DNA from: Dysgonamonadaceae bacterium
GTDB taxonomy: Bacteria; Bacteroidota; Bacteroidia; Bacteroidales; Azobacteroidaceae
Assembly (NCBI GenBank): GCA_031269685.1
Contig: JAISYU010000084.1
Location: forward strand, 1-37,993
Length of the DNA stretch: 37,993 nucleotides
Reading direction: 5' to 3'
Below are positions 17,122 to 26,761 of the stretch, piece by piece. The translations under genes were made by a program, and so were the position numbers. A model generated the notes under the pieces. It saw only the letters and a list, made by a program, of their open reading frames with translations, did no database searches and had not been told where the DNA came from. The first letter of the stretch is position 1, and each line of letters starts with the position of its first letter.

Positions 17122-18546
17122 ATGAATTCCAAACTTTCCGAAATCCATAACAAATTACAAAGCAAAGTGTTTGAAGTACTGCGTGACGCAACCGACAGTA
17201 TTAATACAGATGCTTATCTAATAGGCGGATACGTGCGCGATATATTCCTGCAACGCCAGTCAAAAGATATTGATGTCGTATGCGTCGGCAGCGGAATAAC
17301 ACTCGCCGAAACAGTCAAAAATATGCTCGGAAGAAGAGCAAAACTATCCGTATTCAAAAACTTCGGCACCGCACACATCGACTATCTCGATATAGATATA
17401 GAATTTGTCGGCGCCAGAAAAGAGTCTTATTCCCGCAATTCCCGCAAACCAATTGTAGAAAACGGCACACTCGAAGATGACATCAGCCGTCGAGATTTCA
17501 CAATAAATACCCTTGCCGTCAAACTCAACCGCGAAGGATTCGGTACTCTCATAGACCATTTCGGCGGATTATACGATATAGATAACCTGATCATTAGAAC
17601 TCCGTTAGATCCCGACATCACTTTCAATGACGACCCCCTGAGAATGTTCCGCGCAATCCGTTTCGCTTCCCAACTCGGCTTTTTTATCGAACCCGAAACC
17701 TTTGATGCAATAGAACGCAACCGCAAACGCATAGAAATAGTTTCGGCAGAAAGAATTGTTGATGAATTAAATAAGATAATCATGTCACCCCGCCCCTCAA
17801 TCGGCTTTGAACTCCTCGAACAGACCGGTCTACTCGAAATTATCCTGCCCGAACTTACCGCCCTGAAAGGTATCGAAACCAAAGAAGGCATCGGACACAA
17901 AGACAATTTCACCCATACACTAAAAGTGCTTGATAATCTCGCAAAAACAAGCGATAATCTTTGGTTACGCTGGGCTGCCGTTTTTCATGACATCGGCAAA
18001 CCACGCAGTAAACGCTTTGATCACAAATCAGGCTGGACATTTCATTCCCATGAGTATACAGGAATGAAAATGCTGAAAGGTATTTTTATCCGCCTGAAAT
18101 TTACTTTAGGTGACAGATTAAAATATGTTGAAACACTCGTTGCCTTGCACATGCGCCCGACAGTACTTTCCGACGATGAAGTTACAGATTCTGCCGTGCG
18201 ACGGTTACTCTTCGAGGCGGGCGATACAATCGATGACCTGATGCTGCTTTGCGAAGCAGATATAACATCGAAAAATCCTGAGAAGGTTAAGCATTTCCTC
18301 AACAATTTCAAGATCGTACGAATCAAACTGAAAGAAATCGAAGAAAAAGACCGTCTTCGCAATTTCCAGCCGCCAATCGACGGATTACAGATAATGGAAA
18401 TATTCTCACTGCCTCCAGGTCGTATCATAGGAGATCTGAAGACGGCAATCAAAGACGCTATCCTCGACGGAATTATCCCTAATGAATACGATGCCGCCCA
18501 TAAATTTTTGCTGATGATTGCCAAAGAAAAAGGCTTATTACATTAA
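17122..18546 (+). CDS. CCA tRNA nucleotidyltransferase / poly(A) polymerase family with HD domain
   Basis: The 474-aa protein has the class II nucleotidyltransferase signature [22 protein letters not shown] near residue 33 (GG and D-x-D metal ligands). Next are [11 protein letters not shown], the [15 protein letters not shown] segment that selects nucleotides, and an HD phosphohydrolase domain ([13 protein letters not shown], about residue 292, with FHSHEYTG). This architecture is that of bacterial CCA-adding enzymes, which rebuild the 3' CCA of tRNAs. That fits the tRNA-Arg gene in this window, which does not encode CCA. A poly(A) polymerase role cannot be excluded from sequence alone. Confidence 0.92.
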   Translation: MNSKLSEIHNKLQSKVFEVLRDATDSINTDAYLIGGYVRDIFLQRQSKDIDVVCVGSGITLAETVKNMLGRRAKLSVFKNFGTAHIDYLDIDIEFVGARKESYSRNSRKPIVENGTLEDDISRRDFTINTLAVKLNREGFGTLIDHFGGLYDIDNLIIRTPLDPDITFNDDPLRMFRAIRFASQLGFFIEPETFDAIERNRKRIEIVSAERIVDELNKIIMSPRPSIGFELLEQTGLLEIILPELTALKGIETKEGIGHKDNFTHTLKVLDNLAKTSDNLWLRWAAVFHDIGKPRSKRFDHKSGWTFHSHEYTGMKMLKGIFIRLKFTLGDRLKYVETLVALHMRPTVLSDDEVTDSAVRRLLFEAGDTIDDLMLLCEADITSKNPEKVKHFLNNFKIVRIKLKEIEEKDRLRNFQPPIDGLQIMEIFSLPPGRIIGDLKTAIKDAILDGIIPNEYDAAHKFLLMIAKEKGLLH

Positions 18547-18603
18547 ATAAACAAGCGATTTAGAGAAATTACATGCACTTTTTTTTAAAAAACAGTAAAA
18601 AAT

Positions 18604-18634
18604 TTGGTTGGTAAAAATAAATCATATAAATTTG
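18604..18634 (+). promoter_or_regulatory. Promoter of the HU gene
   Basis: TTG at 18604-18606, 20 nt, then TAAATTTG at 18627-18634. The leader to ATG 18691 is long and AT-rich. Confidence 0.65.
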
Positions 18635-18690
18635 AAGCCGCAAAAAAATACATTTTTTGTATAACTAAACATTAAACTTTAATTTTTTTT

Positions 18691-18957
18691 ATGAACAAGA
18701 CTGAACTTATCGATGCGATTGCAACTTCATCAGGTTTGACGAAAGTTGATTCGAAGAAAGCGCTTGACGGTTATTTAACCGCAGTGAAAGCCGAATTGAA
18801 AAAAGGAGGCAAAGTAACATTAGTTGGATTTGGTACCTATTCCGTTATTGCAAAAAAGGAAAGAACCGGTATCAACCCTAAAACCAAAACTCCCATTAAA
18901 ATAGCCGCTAAAAAAGTGGTTAAATTTAAACCGGGGGCGGAACTCTCTCTCAAGTAA
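18691..18957 (+). CDS. HU-family DNA-binding protein
   Basis: This is an 88-aa basic histone-like protein with the full HU/IHF fold. It begins MNKTELIDAIA (helix 1) and includes ALDGYLTAVKAELKKGGKV, the VGFGTYSVI turn, the DNA-binding arm around ERTGINPKTKTPIKI, and a C-terminal VKFKPGAELS. HU dimers bend and compact DNA non-specifically. The length is normal. It is a single-gene unit with its own promoter and a strong terminator. The arm has KTKTPIKI where GRNPQTGEEI is usual, a common Bacteroidota variation. Confidence 0.94.
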   Translation: MNKTELIDAIATSSGLTKVDSKKALDGYLTAVKAELKKGGKVTLVGFGTYSVIAKKERTGINPKTKTPIKIAAKKVVKFKPGAELSLK

Positions 18958-18980
18958 AATTTATTTTTACTACACTTTTT

Positions 18981-19013
18981 AACAAGGCATACCGAAAAGT
19001 ATGCCTTGTTTTT
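18981..19013 (+). terminator. Intrinsic terminator of the HU gene
   Basis: A perfect 12-bp stem (18981-18992 with 18999-19010, arms ending AAGGCATAC and GTATGCCTT), a 6-nt loop CGAAAA, and a T-run. Confidence 0.9.
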
Positions 19014-19110
19014 GTAATATTAGCCTGTGGAATCACATAAATTTGTCTCTGTTGTACGTACCAGCAAAAGAATCAGGGAAGTTTTCTATTGCTTCCTGAA
19101 GAATTCCGCT

Positions 19111-20367
19111 TTATATATTCCAGGGCGTCCTCATAGGCTGGTTAATGTACCGGTTTGCGGCGTCATCTCCTATAAATTCAAGTTTGTCGGGGTCGAATTG
19201 TAGTGTACGGTTAAGCCGTAAAGCGACGACTCCGAGATTGACAAGAGTAGAAGATCGAAATCCGTTACGTTCGTTTAGCGCAAAAGGACATCTTGTGCGG
19301 ATGGATTCAAGGAAATCCGTCACTTGCGGCGCAGGTTCGGGGAATGCGGCGAGTTTCTTTTCCCAGTCGGGAATATCACAGATGAAGCCACGGTAAACAT
19401 TGCCGTTCGGACCGGAGATATACGGCGCGTTGGGATCGCCAAGGTCGCCACCATGGAGAATAATTTGGCAACCATCGTCATAGGTGTATGTTATTGAGCG
19501 CCATGTACCGACCGCGTCAGGATGTTGCTGGGGGGCGTCTACTTCTACGCGGATAGGACTTGTGTCGTCTTTGTCGAGCAGATATTGTACGGGGTCGAGG
19601 TAATGCTGTCCCATGTCGCCAAGTCCTCCGGCGTCGTAATCCCAATATCCGCGGAATGTCTGATGTGTACGGTGCTTGTTGTAGGGCTTGTACGGTGCCG
19701 GACCGAGCCACATATCGTAGTCGAATCCTTCGGGGATTGGTTGTGGTTCGAGATCTTCCCTGCCTGTCCAGAAGAATTTCCAGTCGAATCCGGTATGTTT
19801 TGATACTGTTATTTTAAGTGGAGAGCCGAGAAGTCCGCTTTGTACGAGTTTTTTCAGGGGTTTCACAGGAGTGCCGAGCCCGTAGAACCTGTCGGTGAAG
19901 CGGAACCATGTATTAAGCCGGAACATCCGTCCGTATTGCGCGACAGCTTCCATCACCCGTTTACCTTCTCCTATTGTTCGTGTCATTGGCTTTTCGCACC
20001 AGATGTCTTTGCCTGCTTTGGCTGCTTCGACCGACATTATACCGTGCCAGTGGGGTGGGGTAGCGATGTGGACAATATCCACGTTTGGGTCATGGATAAG
20101 GTCGCGGAAATCATGGTATGCTGTGATTGGATTACCGTGCATATTTTGGACTTCTTTGAGCCTGTCACGGTCTACGTCACAGATTGCAACGAGGCGTGTG
20201 TTAGCGTATTGGAAATGTCCCGGACCCATTGAGCCGACTCCGATAACGCCTTTTGTAAGTTGGTCGCTTGGGGGTGTGAATCCTTTTCCAAGGACGTGAC
20301 GCGGTATGATAGTGAATACCGGTATATATGCGGCAGTTCTCAGGAATTTTCTACGATTTATATTCAT
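19111..20367 (-). CDS. Gfo/Idh/MocA family oxidoreductase with twin-arginine-type signal
   Basis: The 418-aa protein begins with RRKFLRTAAYIPVF, a twin-arginine signal, so it is probably exported folded. The NAD(P)-binding part follows: GVIGVGSMGPGHF and VAICDVDRDR. The catalytic-region EKP motif appears as DIWCEKPMTRT, and the substrate-domain His lies in GGLGDMGQHYLDPVQYL. Family members oxidise or epimerise sugars, inositols or glycosides with a tightly bound cofactor; exported Bacteroidota members are common in glycan degradation. It ends in the usual short PW-containing tail (MRTPWNI). The substrate is not readable. It is divergent from purM. Confidence 0.88.
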   Translation of the reverse strand: MNINRRKFLRTAAYIPVFTIIPRHVLGKGFTPPSDQLTKGVIGVGSMGPGHFQYANTRLVAICDVDRDRLKEVQNMHGNPITAYHDFRDLIHDPNVDIVHIATPPHWHGIMSVEAAKAGKDIWCEKPMTRTIGEGKRVMEAVAQYGRMFRLNTWFRFTDRFYGLGTPVKPLKKLVQSGLLGSPLKITVSKHTGFDWKFFWTGREDLEPQPIPEGFDYDMWLGPAPYKPYNKHRTHQTFRGYWDYDAGGLGDMGQHYLDPVQYLLDKDDTSPIRVEVDAPQQHPDAVGTWRSITYTYDDGCQIILHGGDLGDPNAPYISGPNGNVYRGFICDIPDWEKKLAAFPEPAPQVTDFLESIRTRCPFALNERNGFRSSTLVNLGVVALRLNRTLQFDPDKLEFIGDDAANRYINQPMRTPWNI

Positions 20368-20396
20368 ATAACATTAATTTTACTGTTTTATGACGG

Positions 20397-20404
20397 CAAA
20401 GGTA
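20397..20404 (-). promoter_or_regulatory. -7 promoter element of the Gfo/Idh/MocA gene
   Basis: On the minus strand this reads TACCTTTG, 30 nt upstream of the start codon. Confidence 0.6.
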
Positions 20405-20411
20405 ATGATTT

Positions 20412-20442
20412 TTTGCCGTCTGGGAAAAACTTTCTACTTTTG
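20412..20442 (+). promoter_or_regulatory. Promoter of purM
   Basis: TTTG at 20412-20415, 19 nt, then TACTTTTG at 20435-20442, with ATG at 20463. Its -33 box lies 8 bp from the divergent oxidoreductase -7 box. Confidence 0.8.
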
Positions 20443-20462
20443 CGGACATAAATTAAAATAAT

Positions 20463-21638
20463 ATGGCTGGGCAGCGATATATCAGGCGTGGCGTTTCCGC
20501 ATCCAAAGAAGACGTTCACAATGCTATAAAGAATGTAGACAGAGGGATTTTCCCGCGTGCTTTTTGTAAGATCATCCCTGATATTTTGGGTGGTAGCGAT
20601 GAGTATTGTAATATTATGCACGCTGACGGAGCGGGGACTAAGTCGTCGCTTGCTTATATCTATTGGCGTGAGACGGGCGACCTGTCTGTTTGGAAAGGTA
20701 TTGCGAAGGATTCTATTGTGATGAATCTGGATGACTTGCTTTGTGTAGGGGCGACTGATAATATACTGCTTTCGTCAACTATCGGACGTAACAAGCATCT
20801 CATTCCCGGCGAGGTGATCTCCGAGATCATACGGGGTACCGGCGAGATATGTGAAGAGTTGTGTTCGCTGGGGATAAATATATACCTTACCGGCGGGGAA
20901 ACTGCCGATGTTGGCGACCTTGTAAGAACCGTCATTGTTGACAGTACTGTTACCTGCCGCATGAAACGTTCTGATGTCATTGATAATTCGCGTATAGTCG
21001 CCGGTGACGTTATAGTAGGTTTAAGTTCTACCGGTATTGCGACTTATGAGGACAGGTACAACGGTGGGATGGGTAGTAATGGTTTGACGTCCGCCCGTCA
21101 CGATGTGTTTGGTTGTTACCTTGCGGAGAAGTACCCTGAAAGTTTCGATCCCGCTACTCCTCCGGATCTGGTTTATTCGGGCGATAAGCGCTTGACCGAC
21201 ATGATTGAGGGGCTTGGGATTGATGCCGGCAGCCTGGTGCTTTCTCCTACCAGGACGTATGCTCCGGTGATAAAGGAAGTTTTGGGTAGTCTTCGACCTG
21301 TCATTCACGGCATGGTGCATGTTTCGGGTGGCGCCCAGACAAAGATCCTGCATTTTGTGGAGAATCTACGTGTTGTCAAGAATAATTTGTTTCCCGTCCC
21401 GCCGCTTTTCGACCTTATCAGGCAGCAATCGGGTACGTCGTGGCAGGAGATGTATAAGGTTTTCAACATGGGACACCGGATGGAGATTTATTTACCGCGC
21501 GAATTTGCGCAGGAAGTTATTTCCATTTCGGAATCGTTTGGAATTGAGGCACGGATAATCGGTTACACGGAAACTGCTGGCGGGAAAGAGCTTTTTATCG
21601 AAGCCGGAGATGGAAACCGGTTAGAATATTACGCTTAA
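20463..21638 (+). CDS. purM: Phosphoribosylformylglycinamidine cyclo-ligase (AIR synthase), long Bacteroidota form
   Basis: The 391-aa enzyme closes the imidazole ring in purine synthesis (FGAM + ATP to AIR). The PurM fold is seen as RRGVSASKEDVHNAI, HADGAGTKSSLAYIYW, MNLDDLLCVGATDN, LTGGETADVGDLV, GMGSNGLTSARHDVF, VHVSGGAQTKILHF and VFNMGHRMEI. It is longer than the ~345-aa E. coli enzyme but matches the Bacteroides version closely throughout. It has its own promoter, converges with the beta-helix lipoprotein gene with a 23-nt gap, and no other pur gene lies nearby. Confidence 0.93.
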   Translation: MAGQRYIRRGVSASKEDVHNAIKNVDRGIFPRAFCKIIPDILGGSDEYCNIMHADGAGTKSSLAYIYWRETGDLSVWKGIAKDSIVMNLDDLLCVGATDNILLSSTIGRNKHLIPGEVISEIIRGTGEICEELCSLGINIYLTGGETADVGDLVRTVIVDSTVTCRMKRSDVIDNSRIVAGDVIVGLSSTGIATYEDRYNGGMGSNGLTSARHDVFGCYLAEKYPESFDPATPPDLVYSGDKRLTDMIEGLGIDAGSLVLSPTRTYAPVIKEVLGSLRPVIHGMVHVSGGAQTKILHFVENLRVVKNNLFPVPPLFDLIRQQSGTSWQEMYKVFNMGHRMEIYLPREFAQEVISISESFGIEARIIGYTETAGGKELFIEAGDGNRLEYYA

Positions 21639-21661
21639 ATAAAATTTTTCACAGGAATCGT

Positions 21662-23125
21662 CTATTTCCTGACCCATTCGTAGGCGCCGATATCCGGAAA
21701 CCCATCTTCCAGGCGTGAATTTCCTCTAATATCCAGCGGCGCTGCCTGAGAGAAGCCTGGATTTGCGGCATTTCTTGCCGGCGATGACTCTTTCAGGCTG
21801 AAATCGAATAAAAAATCCTCACCGGCGGCGTCAGAACCTTTACAGTCTACAAATATTGAGTCGGGATGGGCGTCGAAAACGCAGCCGGCGACCTTTTCGT
21901 CTTCAAAAAACTTATCCGTCAGCAAGCAATTCATCAATTTGTAATTAAAAGATGCCTTTTCTGCGACCGCAGCCAGGATTACCGAGTCTTTTCTTACCGA
22001 TGCCAGGACGGTGTTGTAGAAGTCTGCGCTTTCGAGGGGTAAAACTACCGTCTCATTGTCAAGAGTTGCGCTGTTTGATAGCATTACCAGCCTGTGAGCG
22101 GACTTTTTCCAGCCGGCTTCGGGGAATGTCGGATAGTAATTTGCCACTGTGCAGTGTATGAATTGGTATGCTCCTCCGGAAAGTCTCAGGTTTATGTCAC
22201 CGGAGTTGGAGAACTCGCAATTTTCCGCCGAAATATCACAGTTTACTGCCGATAGCAGGCATCCCGGGGCGTTTGTGACGACGGTATTTCTCAGTACCGC
22301 CTTCTTTTGTGCGGTCGTTGAGGGAAGGAAATCGAGTCCGTACCGCCCGTTCCTTATTCTCACATTATCAATGACATTCCCATAGCTGCCGGCGCTGAAT
22401 CTTATACCGCCCCACTGGTTTGGAATGAGGTCATATTGCAGGGGTTTTGCGAGAGGCAGGTAGTCTGTCCGGCTACCGCGAAAAACAATCGGGTTACCTT
22501 CTTCGCCGAGCATCATGACATTTCCTTCGACGATAAATTCGGCGTCATTGTTCATAAAAAACACGGATCCGGCAGGGATAACAGCCGAAACGCCTTCTCC
22601 GATGGTAAATTTTCCATGAATAAGGTACGGCTTTATGGCGCTTAGCGTCGTATCCCTGTCGATAAATATATCTTTGCAGTGGAAAGCGTCCTGCCCGTAT
22701 GCCTCAAGTTCAACGAACTGGTTTATGCCGTTGGTAACGAAAACAATACGGTCGCTTATCCGCACGATATTATTTTCGCCTGATTCGCTAGGTTTCACGT
22801 TTACCATGACATATACGCTGTCGCCGGCTCTGAGTTCAAGATTCTCAAAGGCGCTGCCGGCGAATCCGTCGATATTTATTTTGAAAGGGCTGTCTGCGCC
22901 GTGTTCCGTCGTGATTGACGAGACTGTCAGGTTGCGGTTGTTGCGGTTGTAGAACCTGAAAAACTTCACCGGCGAATTGACGGCGGTAAGTACCGTGTCA
23001 AACGACACCGTGTCGGTCGAAAATGACAGGATATCATTCGGATTGTACGAAATGTCGTTCAGTCCGTCATCGCACGCATAGAAAAAGGCGTAAGCCAGAG
23101 CAAAAAGAAGCAGGAAGTTCCTCAT
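21662..23125 (-). CDS. Lipoprotein with right-handed parallel beta-helix (choice-of-anchor Q-like)
   Basis: The 487-aa protein has a lipoprotein signal peptide, with the lipobox Cys in AFFYACDDG near residue 18. An Ig-like N-terminal part (about 30-150, with VSFDTVLTAVNSPVKFFRFYN and VMVNVKP) is followed by repeated short beta-strands with Asn-rich turns (GGIRFSAGSYGNVIDNVRIRN and similar) typical of parallel beta-helices. The end, SPARNAANPGF then DIRGNSR then DIGAYEW, is the signature of choice-of-anchor Q / pectate-lyase-like surface proteins. It probably sits on the outer membrane. The role is unknown; no catalytic residues of a lyase are evident. Confidence 0.8.
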   Translation of the reverse strand: MRNFLLLFALAYAFFYACDDGLNDISYNPNDILSFSTDTVSFDTVLTAVNSPVKFFRFYNRNNRNLTVSSITTEHGADSPFKINIDGFAGSAFENLELRAGDSVYVMVNVKPSESGENNIVRISDRIVFVTNGINQFVELEAYGQDAFHCKDIFIDRDTTLSAIKPYLIHGKFTIGEGVSAVIPAGSVFFMNNDAEFIVEGNVMMLGEEGNPIVFRGSRTDYLPLAKPLQYDLIPNQWGGIRFSAGSYGNVIDNVRIRNGRYGLDFLPSTTAQKKAVLRNTVVTNAPGCLLSAVNCDISAENCEFSNSGDINLRLSGGAYQFIHCTVANYYPTFPEAGWKKSAHRLVMLSNSATLDNETVVLPLESADFYNTVLASVRKDSVILAAVAEKASFNYKLMNCLLTDKFFEDEKVAGCVFDAHPDSIFVDCKGSDAAGEDFLFDFSLKESSPARNAANPGFSQAAPLDIRGNSRLEDGFPDIGAYEWVRK

Positions 23126-23250
23126 ACCGTCATCAATCAGTTTCTATTAGAACGGAGAAATCGCGTAAATATTTTCTGAGAAAATAATAAAAAATATAAC
23201 TGAATAATAAAAATAGCTCACTCTTAACTCCCTACTTTTAGTTTTTTTAT

Positions 23251-23258
23251 TACCTTTG
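23251..23258 (+). promoter_or_regulatory. -7 promoter element of the S41 protease operon
   Basis: TACCTTTG lies 27 nt upstream of ATG 23286. It covers the alternative TTG start at 23256, which rules that start out. Confidence 0.75.
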
Positions 23259-23285
23259 CCGGATATTTTTAAAAGAATCATCATT

Positions 23286-24695
23286 ATGAACGCAAAAAAC
23301 ATCTTATTATTCTGCATCATTGGATTCGTCGTAACTGTTTTACAGTCATGCGAAGACGATAACGGTAGCGAAGATTTCGGAAATAACCAGATAAACGAGT
23401 GGATACTCGATATGATGGAAACGTATTACCTCTGGAATGAGAAAATCCCGTCTGAAACAGACAAAAACCTCTTTCCAGCCGACTACTTTGAATCGCTTAT
23501 TTACAAAGAAGAGGATAAATTTTCCTGGATTCAGGAGAATTTTACGGAACTTATGGAAAGCCTCGTGGGAATTGACACCGAACCAGGGTATGATTTTAAT
23601 CTGTATGCACTCACTGACAAAAGTCCGAGACTTGTCGGCGGTTTCATTACTTACGTAAAGCCCAATTCGCCAGCAGCAGCGACTAATCTTAGGCGAGGGC
23701 AATATTTTACGCATATTAACGGTAAGGAAGTGAACGAAGAGAATTACAGAACGCTGTTAGACGAACTCAACCAGCCACATAAACTGACAGTAGTCGATCT
23801 TGAAAAAGAAACAAAACAAGATATTTCCTTCCAGTTGGTAAAATATGAGGAAAATCCGCTCCTGCTTGATTCCATATATAATTTTGATGACCGGAAAGTC
23901 GGGTATCTTGTTTATAACTTCTTCTCGGACGACCCGGGAGACGGCTCTCTGAAATACGCCAAGCAACTAAATGATGTCTTTGGAAAATTCAAAGCGCGAG
24001 GAATTAATGAACTTGTGCTCGATTTACGATACAACTATGGTGGATCGCTGTCAACGGCGACCAAGATGTCGAGTATGATCTCCAATTGCAGTACGACAGA
24101 TGTTTTCCTTCATCTACAATATAACAGATTGCTGAACCAATACTACGAACAGGTAGACGGTAGCGACTACAATAAGTTATATTTCGTAAACAGTATTGAG
24201 TCGGAAGCCATTAACCAACTCGGACTTACGACAATTTACGTGCTGGTGACCAATAGAACGGCGTCAGCAAGCGAAATTGTAATCAATGGTCTGAAACCTT
24301 ATGCTACAGTCGTCCTTGTTGGATTAACAACCTACGGAAAACCTTTCGGATCGGTTACTTTCTACGAAGAAGACGAGGAAAAACAGCAGTATAACAAATG
24401 GGGAATGCAGCCGATTGTCGTAAGATTCACAAATTCCTTGAATAATGCCGATTACTTGGACGGATTCCAGCCGGATGTTGAGTCTAACGAGGTGGATGAT
24501 GTACCTTTTAAGCAGTTAGGCGACATTAACGAGAAAATGCTCCGCGACGCCCTCATTAAGATGGGTATTAATAAGTCGTGGTTCTCTGAAAGTACACTAA
24601 GGTCCGGTAAATCCGCCTTCGGTAAACCCATTTGGTCGTCCGCTGACAGGAAACCGGTCAGAAGAAACACGTATATTAACGATATTAAATTATGA
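23286..24695 (+). CDS. S41-family (C-terminal processing) serine peptidase, lipoprotein
   Basis: The 469-aa protein has a lipoprotein signal (VLQSCED, Cys about residue 22). The N-terminal helical cap contains INEWILDMMETYYLWNEKIP. A PDZ domain (about 115-190) has FITYVKPNSPAAATNLRRGQ. The S41 protease domain contains ELVLDLRYNYGG, TNRTASASEIVINGLKPY with the expected nucleophile Ser327, and TYGKPFGSV with the general-base Lys352. Family members cleave unstructured C-termini of periplasmic or outer-membrane proteins. It overlaps the DPP III gene by 4 bp (ATGA), indicating translational coupling. Confidence 0.9.
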   Translation: MNAKNILLFCIIGFVVTVLQSCEDDNGSEDFGNNQINEWILDMMETYYLWNEKIPSETDKNLFPADYFESLIYKEEDKFSWIQENFTELMESLVGIDTEPGYDFNLYALTDKSPRLVGGFITYVKPNSPAAATNLRRGQYFTHINGKEVNEENYRTLLDELNQPHKLTVVDLEKETKQDISFQLVKYEENPLLLDSIYNFDDRKVGYLVYNFFSDDPGDGSLKYAKQLNDVFGKFKARGINELVLDLRYNYGGSLSTATKMSSMISNCSTTDVFLHLQYNRLLNQYYEQVDGSDYNKLYFVNSIESEAINQLGLTTIYVLVTNRTASASEIVINGLKPYATVVLVGLTTYGKPFGSVTFYEEDEEKQQYNKWGMQPIVVRFTNSLNNADYLDGFQPDVESNEVDDVPFKQLGDINEKMLRDALIKMGINKSWFSESTLRSGKSAFGKPIWSSADRKPVRRNTYINDIKL

Positions 24696-26746
24696 AATCC
24701 CACTTATTTATATTTATGGCTTTGATTATTGTTTCCTGCGCTCCGAATAAATCAACAAATACACAGCCGGAAGATAATTTCCGGTACAACGTCGAACAGT
24801 TTGCCGATGCCGGTGTGCTTCGGTTTCGCGTCAACGGCTGGGATAGCCTTGATGTACGCCGTAAAGCGCTTGTGTACTGCCTTAACGAGGCTGCACTTTG
24901 GGGGCGTGATATTCTTTTCGACCAGAATAACCGTTACAACCTTGCTGTACGTCGAACGCTTGAGGCTATCTATTCCGGTTACCAGGGGGATACGGCGACT
25001 GTTGACTATAAGGAGTTTATAATCTACTTAAAGCGTGTCTGGTTTTCTAACGGCATTCATCATCACTATGGACAGGAAAAGTTTTTACCTGCATTTTCAA
25101 AGGAATTTTTTGTCGATGCTGTCCGGTCACTGAATATAAAACAGGTACCTGTCCGTGAAAACCAGTCTGTGGATGATTTCCTTGCCGAGATTATACCTGT
25201 TATATTTGATCCACAGGTTTATACGAAGAAAGTAGAGCAGGGGAGTGGTGTTGATGTTATTTCCTCTTCGGCGAACAATTATTATGGTCAAGGGGTTACG
25301 CAGTCCGATGTTGAAAGGTTTTACGATGCAAAGAAAGACCCGCATAATACACAGCCGGTAGCATACGGACTGAATAGCCGTCTGGTAAAACAAAACGGGG
25401 TTCTTACCGAGCAGGTGTACCGTCTCGGCGGACTTTATTCTTCTTCGATAGAGAAAATTATCTACTGGCTTCAAGAGGCTGGGAAATATACTGAAAATGA
25501 AGAACAAAGCAGGGTTATTGAGTTGCTTGTCGACCATTACCGTACCGGCTCTCTGGAGACTTACGATGACTATGCCATAGCGTGGGTGCAAGATACCGAA
25601 TCGATGGTTGATTTTGTGAATGGTTTTACCGAATCCTACGGCGATGCGCTTGGAATAAAGGCAAGTTGGGAGGCGCTTGTTAATTTCAAGGATTTAGATG
25701 CTACCGCTAAGACGAAGATTATCAGCGAGAATGCGCAATGGTTTGAGGATAACTCCCCTGTTGCGCGGCAATTCAGGAAAGAGAAAGTGAAAGGCGTCAG
25801 CGCTAAGGCAATTACGGCGGCAATAATCGGCGGTGACTGTTACCCGACTACTCCTATCGGCATCAACCTGCCTAATTCCAACTGGATACGCAAGGAATAC
25901 GGCTCAAAGTCGGTAACTATCACCAACATCACCGACGCATACGACAAGGCGGCTCTTGGTAGCGGGTTTATCGACGAATTTGTATCCGGCGACTATGAAA
26001 AGGGGCTTATAAAGAAATATTCTTCACAGACAGATAATCTACATACCGACCTTCACGAATGTCTTGGGCACGGCTCCGGCAAACTTTTGCCGGGCGTTGA
26101 TCCCGATGCTTTGAAGGTTTACGGTTCGACAATCGAGGAAGCGCGTGCCGACCTGTTTGGGTTGTATTATATTCCTGATGCTAAGATGCTTGAACTTGGT
26201 CTTTTAGATGACGCGGAGGCATATAAGGCGGAGTACTATAAGTACATGATGAACGGACTTATGACGCAACTTGCCCGCATCGAACCTGGTAAGCAAATTG
26301 AGGAATCGCACATGCGCAATCGTGCAATGATAGCGCACTGGGTGCTTGAAAAAGGTGCGGCGGAAAAAGTCGTAGAATTAAAGAAAGATCCTGAACATGA
26401 TAAAACTTTCGTGAAGATAAATGATTACGAAAAGATGCGCGCCCTGATCGGTCAGTTATTGGCTGAGATACAGCGTATCAAGTCGGAAGGCGATTTCAAG
26501 GCGGCGCAGGAGATAGTGGAAACTTATGCCGTGGAAGTTGATCGTGCCCTGCATCTTGAAGTAAAAACCCGCTATGACGCCCTTGGAATTGTGCCCTACA
26601 AGGGATTTGTCAATCCGGTTTACGAGGCGGTTCGCGGGGAGCAAGGTGAGATAATAGACGTAAAAGTAAGTTATGACGAGGGTTACGCAGAGCAAATGAT
26701 GAGGTATGCGCAAGATTATTCGCCTCTGCCGACGTATAACGATTAA
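24692..26746 (+). CDS. Dipeptidyl-peptidase III family (M49) metallopeptidase, lipoprotein
   Basis: The 684-aa protein has a lipobox at IVSCAPN (Cys about residue 15). The M49 zinc signature is HECLGH at residues 455-460, followed by the second motif EEARAD (482-487), which supplies the Glu ligand. Together these identify DPP III, which removes dipeptides from oligopeptide N-termini. In Bacteroidota the enzyme is commonly a lipoprotein. The length fits the family. It is translationally coupled to the S41 protease upstream, and a Fur-family gene begins 15 nt downstream, so a protease-protease-regulator operon is likely. Confidence 0.92.
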   Translation: MKSHLFIFMALIIVSCAPNKSTNTQPEDNFRYNVEQFADAGVLRFRVNGWDSLDVRRKALVYCLNEAALWGRDILFDQNNRYNLAVRRTLEAIYSGYQGDTATVDYKEFIIYLKRVWFSNGIHHHYGQEKFLPAFSKEFFVDAVRSLNIKQVPVRENQSVDDFLAEIIPVIFDPQVYTKKVEQGSGVDVISSSANNYYGQGVTQSDVERFYDAKKDPHNTQPVAYGLNSRLVKQNGVLTEQVYRLGGLYSSSIEKIIYWLQEAGKYTENEEQSRVIELLVDHYRTGSLETYDDYAIAWVQDTESMVDFVNGFTESYGDALGIKASWEALVNFKDLDATAKTKIISENAQWFEDNSPVARQFRKEKVKGVSAKAITAAIIGGDCYPTTPIGINLPNSNWIRKEYGSKSVTITNITDAYDKAALGSGFIDEFVSGDYEKGLIKKYSSQTDNLHTDLHECLGHGSGKLLPGVDPDALKVYGSTIEEARADLFGLYYIPDAKMLELGLLDDAEAYKAEYYKYMMNGLMTQLARIEPGKQIEESHMRNRAMIAHWVLEKGAAEKVVELKKDPEHDKTFVKINDYEKMRALIGQLLAEIQRIKSEGDFKAAQEIVETYAVEVDRALHLEVKTRYDALGIVPYKGFVNPVYEAVRGEQGEIIDVKVSYDEGYAEQMMRYAQDYSPLPTYND

Positions 26747-26761
26747 TACCAAACACCATAC

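Noticed and set aside
23256-23285. Upstream TTG start for the S41 protease
   Set aside because: It falls within the TACCTTTG promoter element, so it cannot be translated from that transcript; ATG 23286 starts a clean lipoprotein signal.
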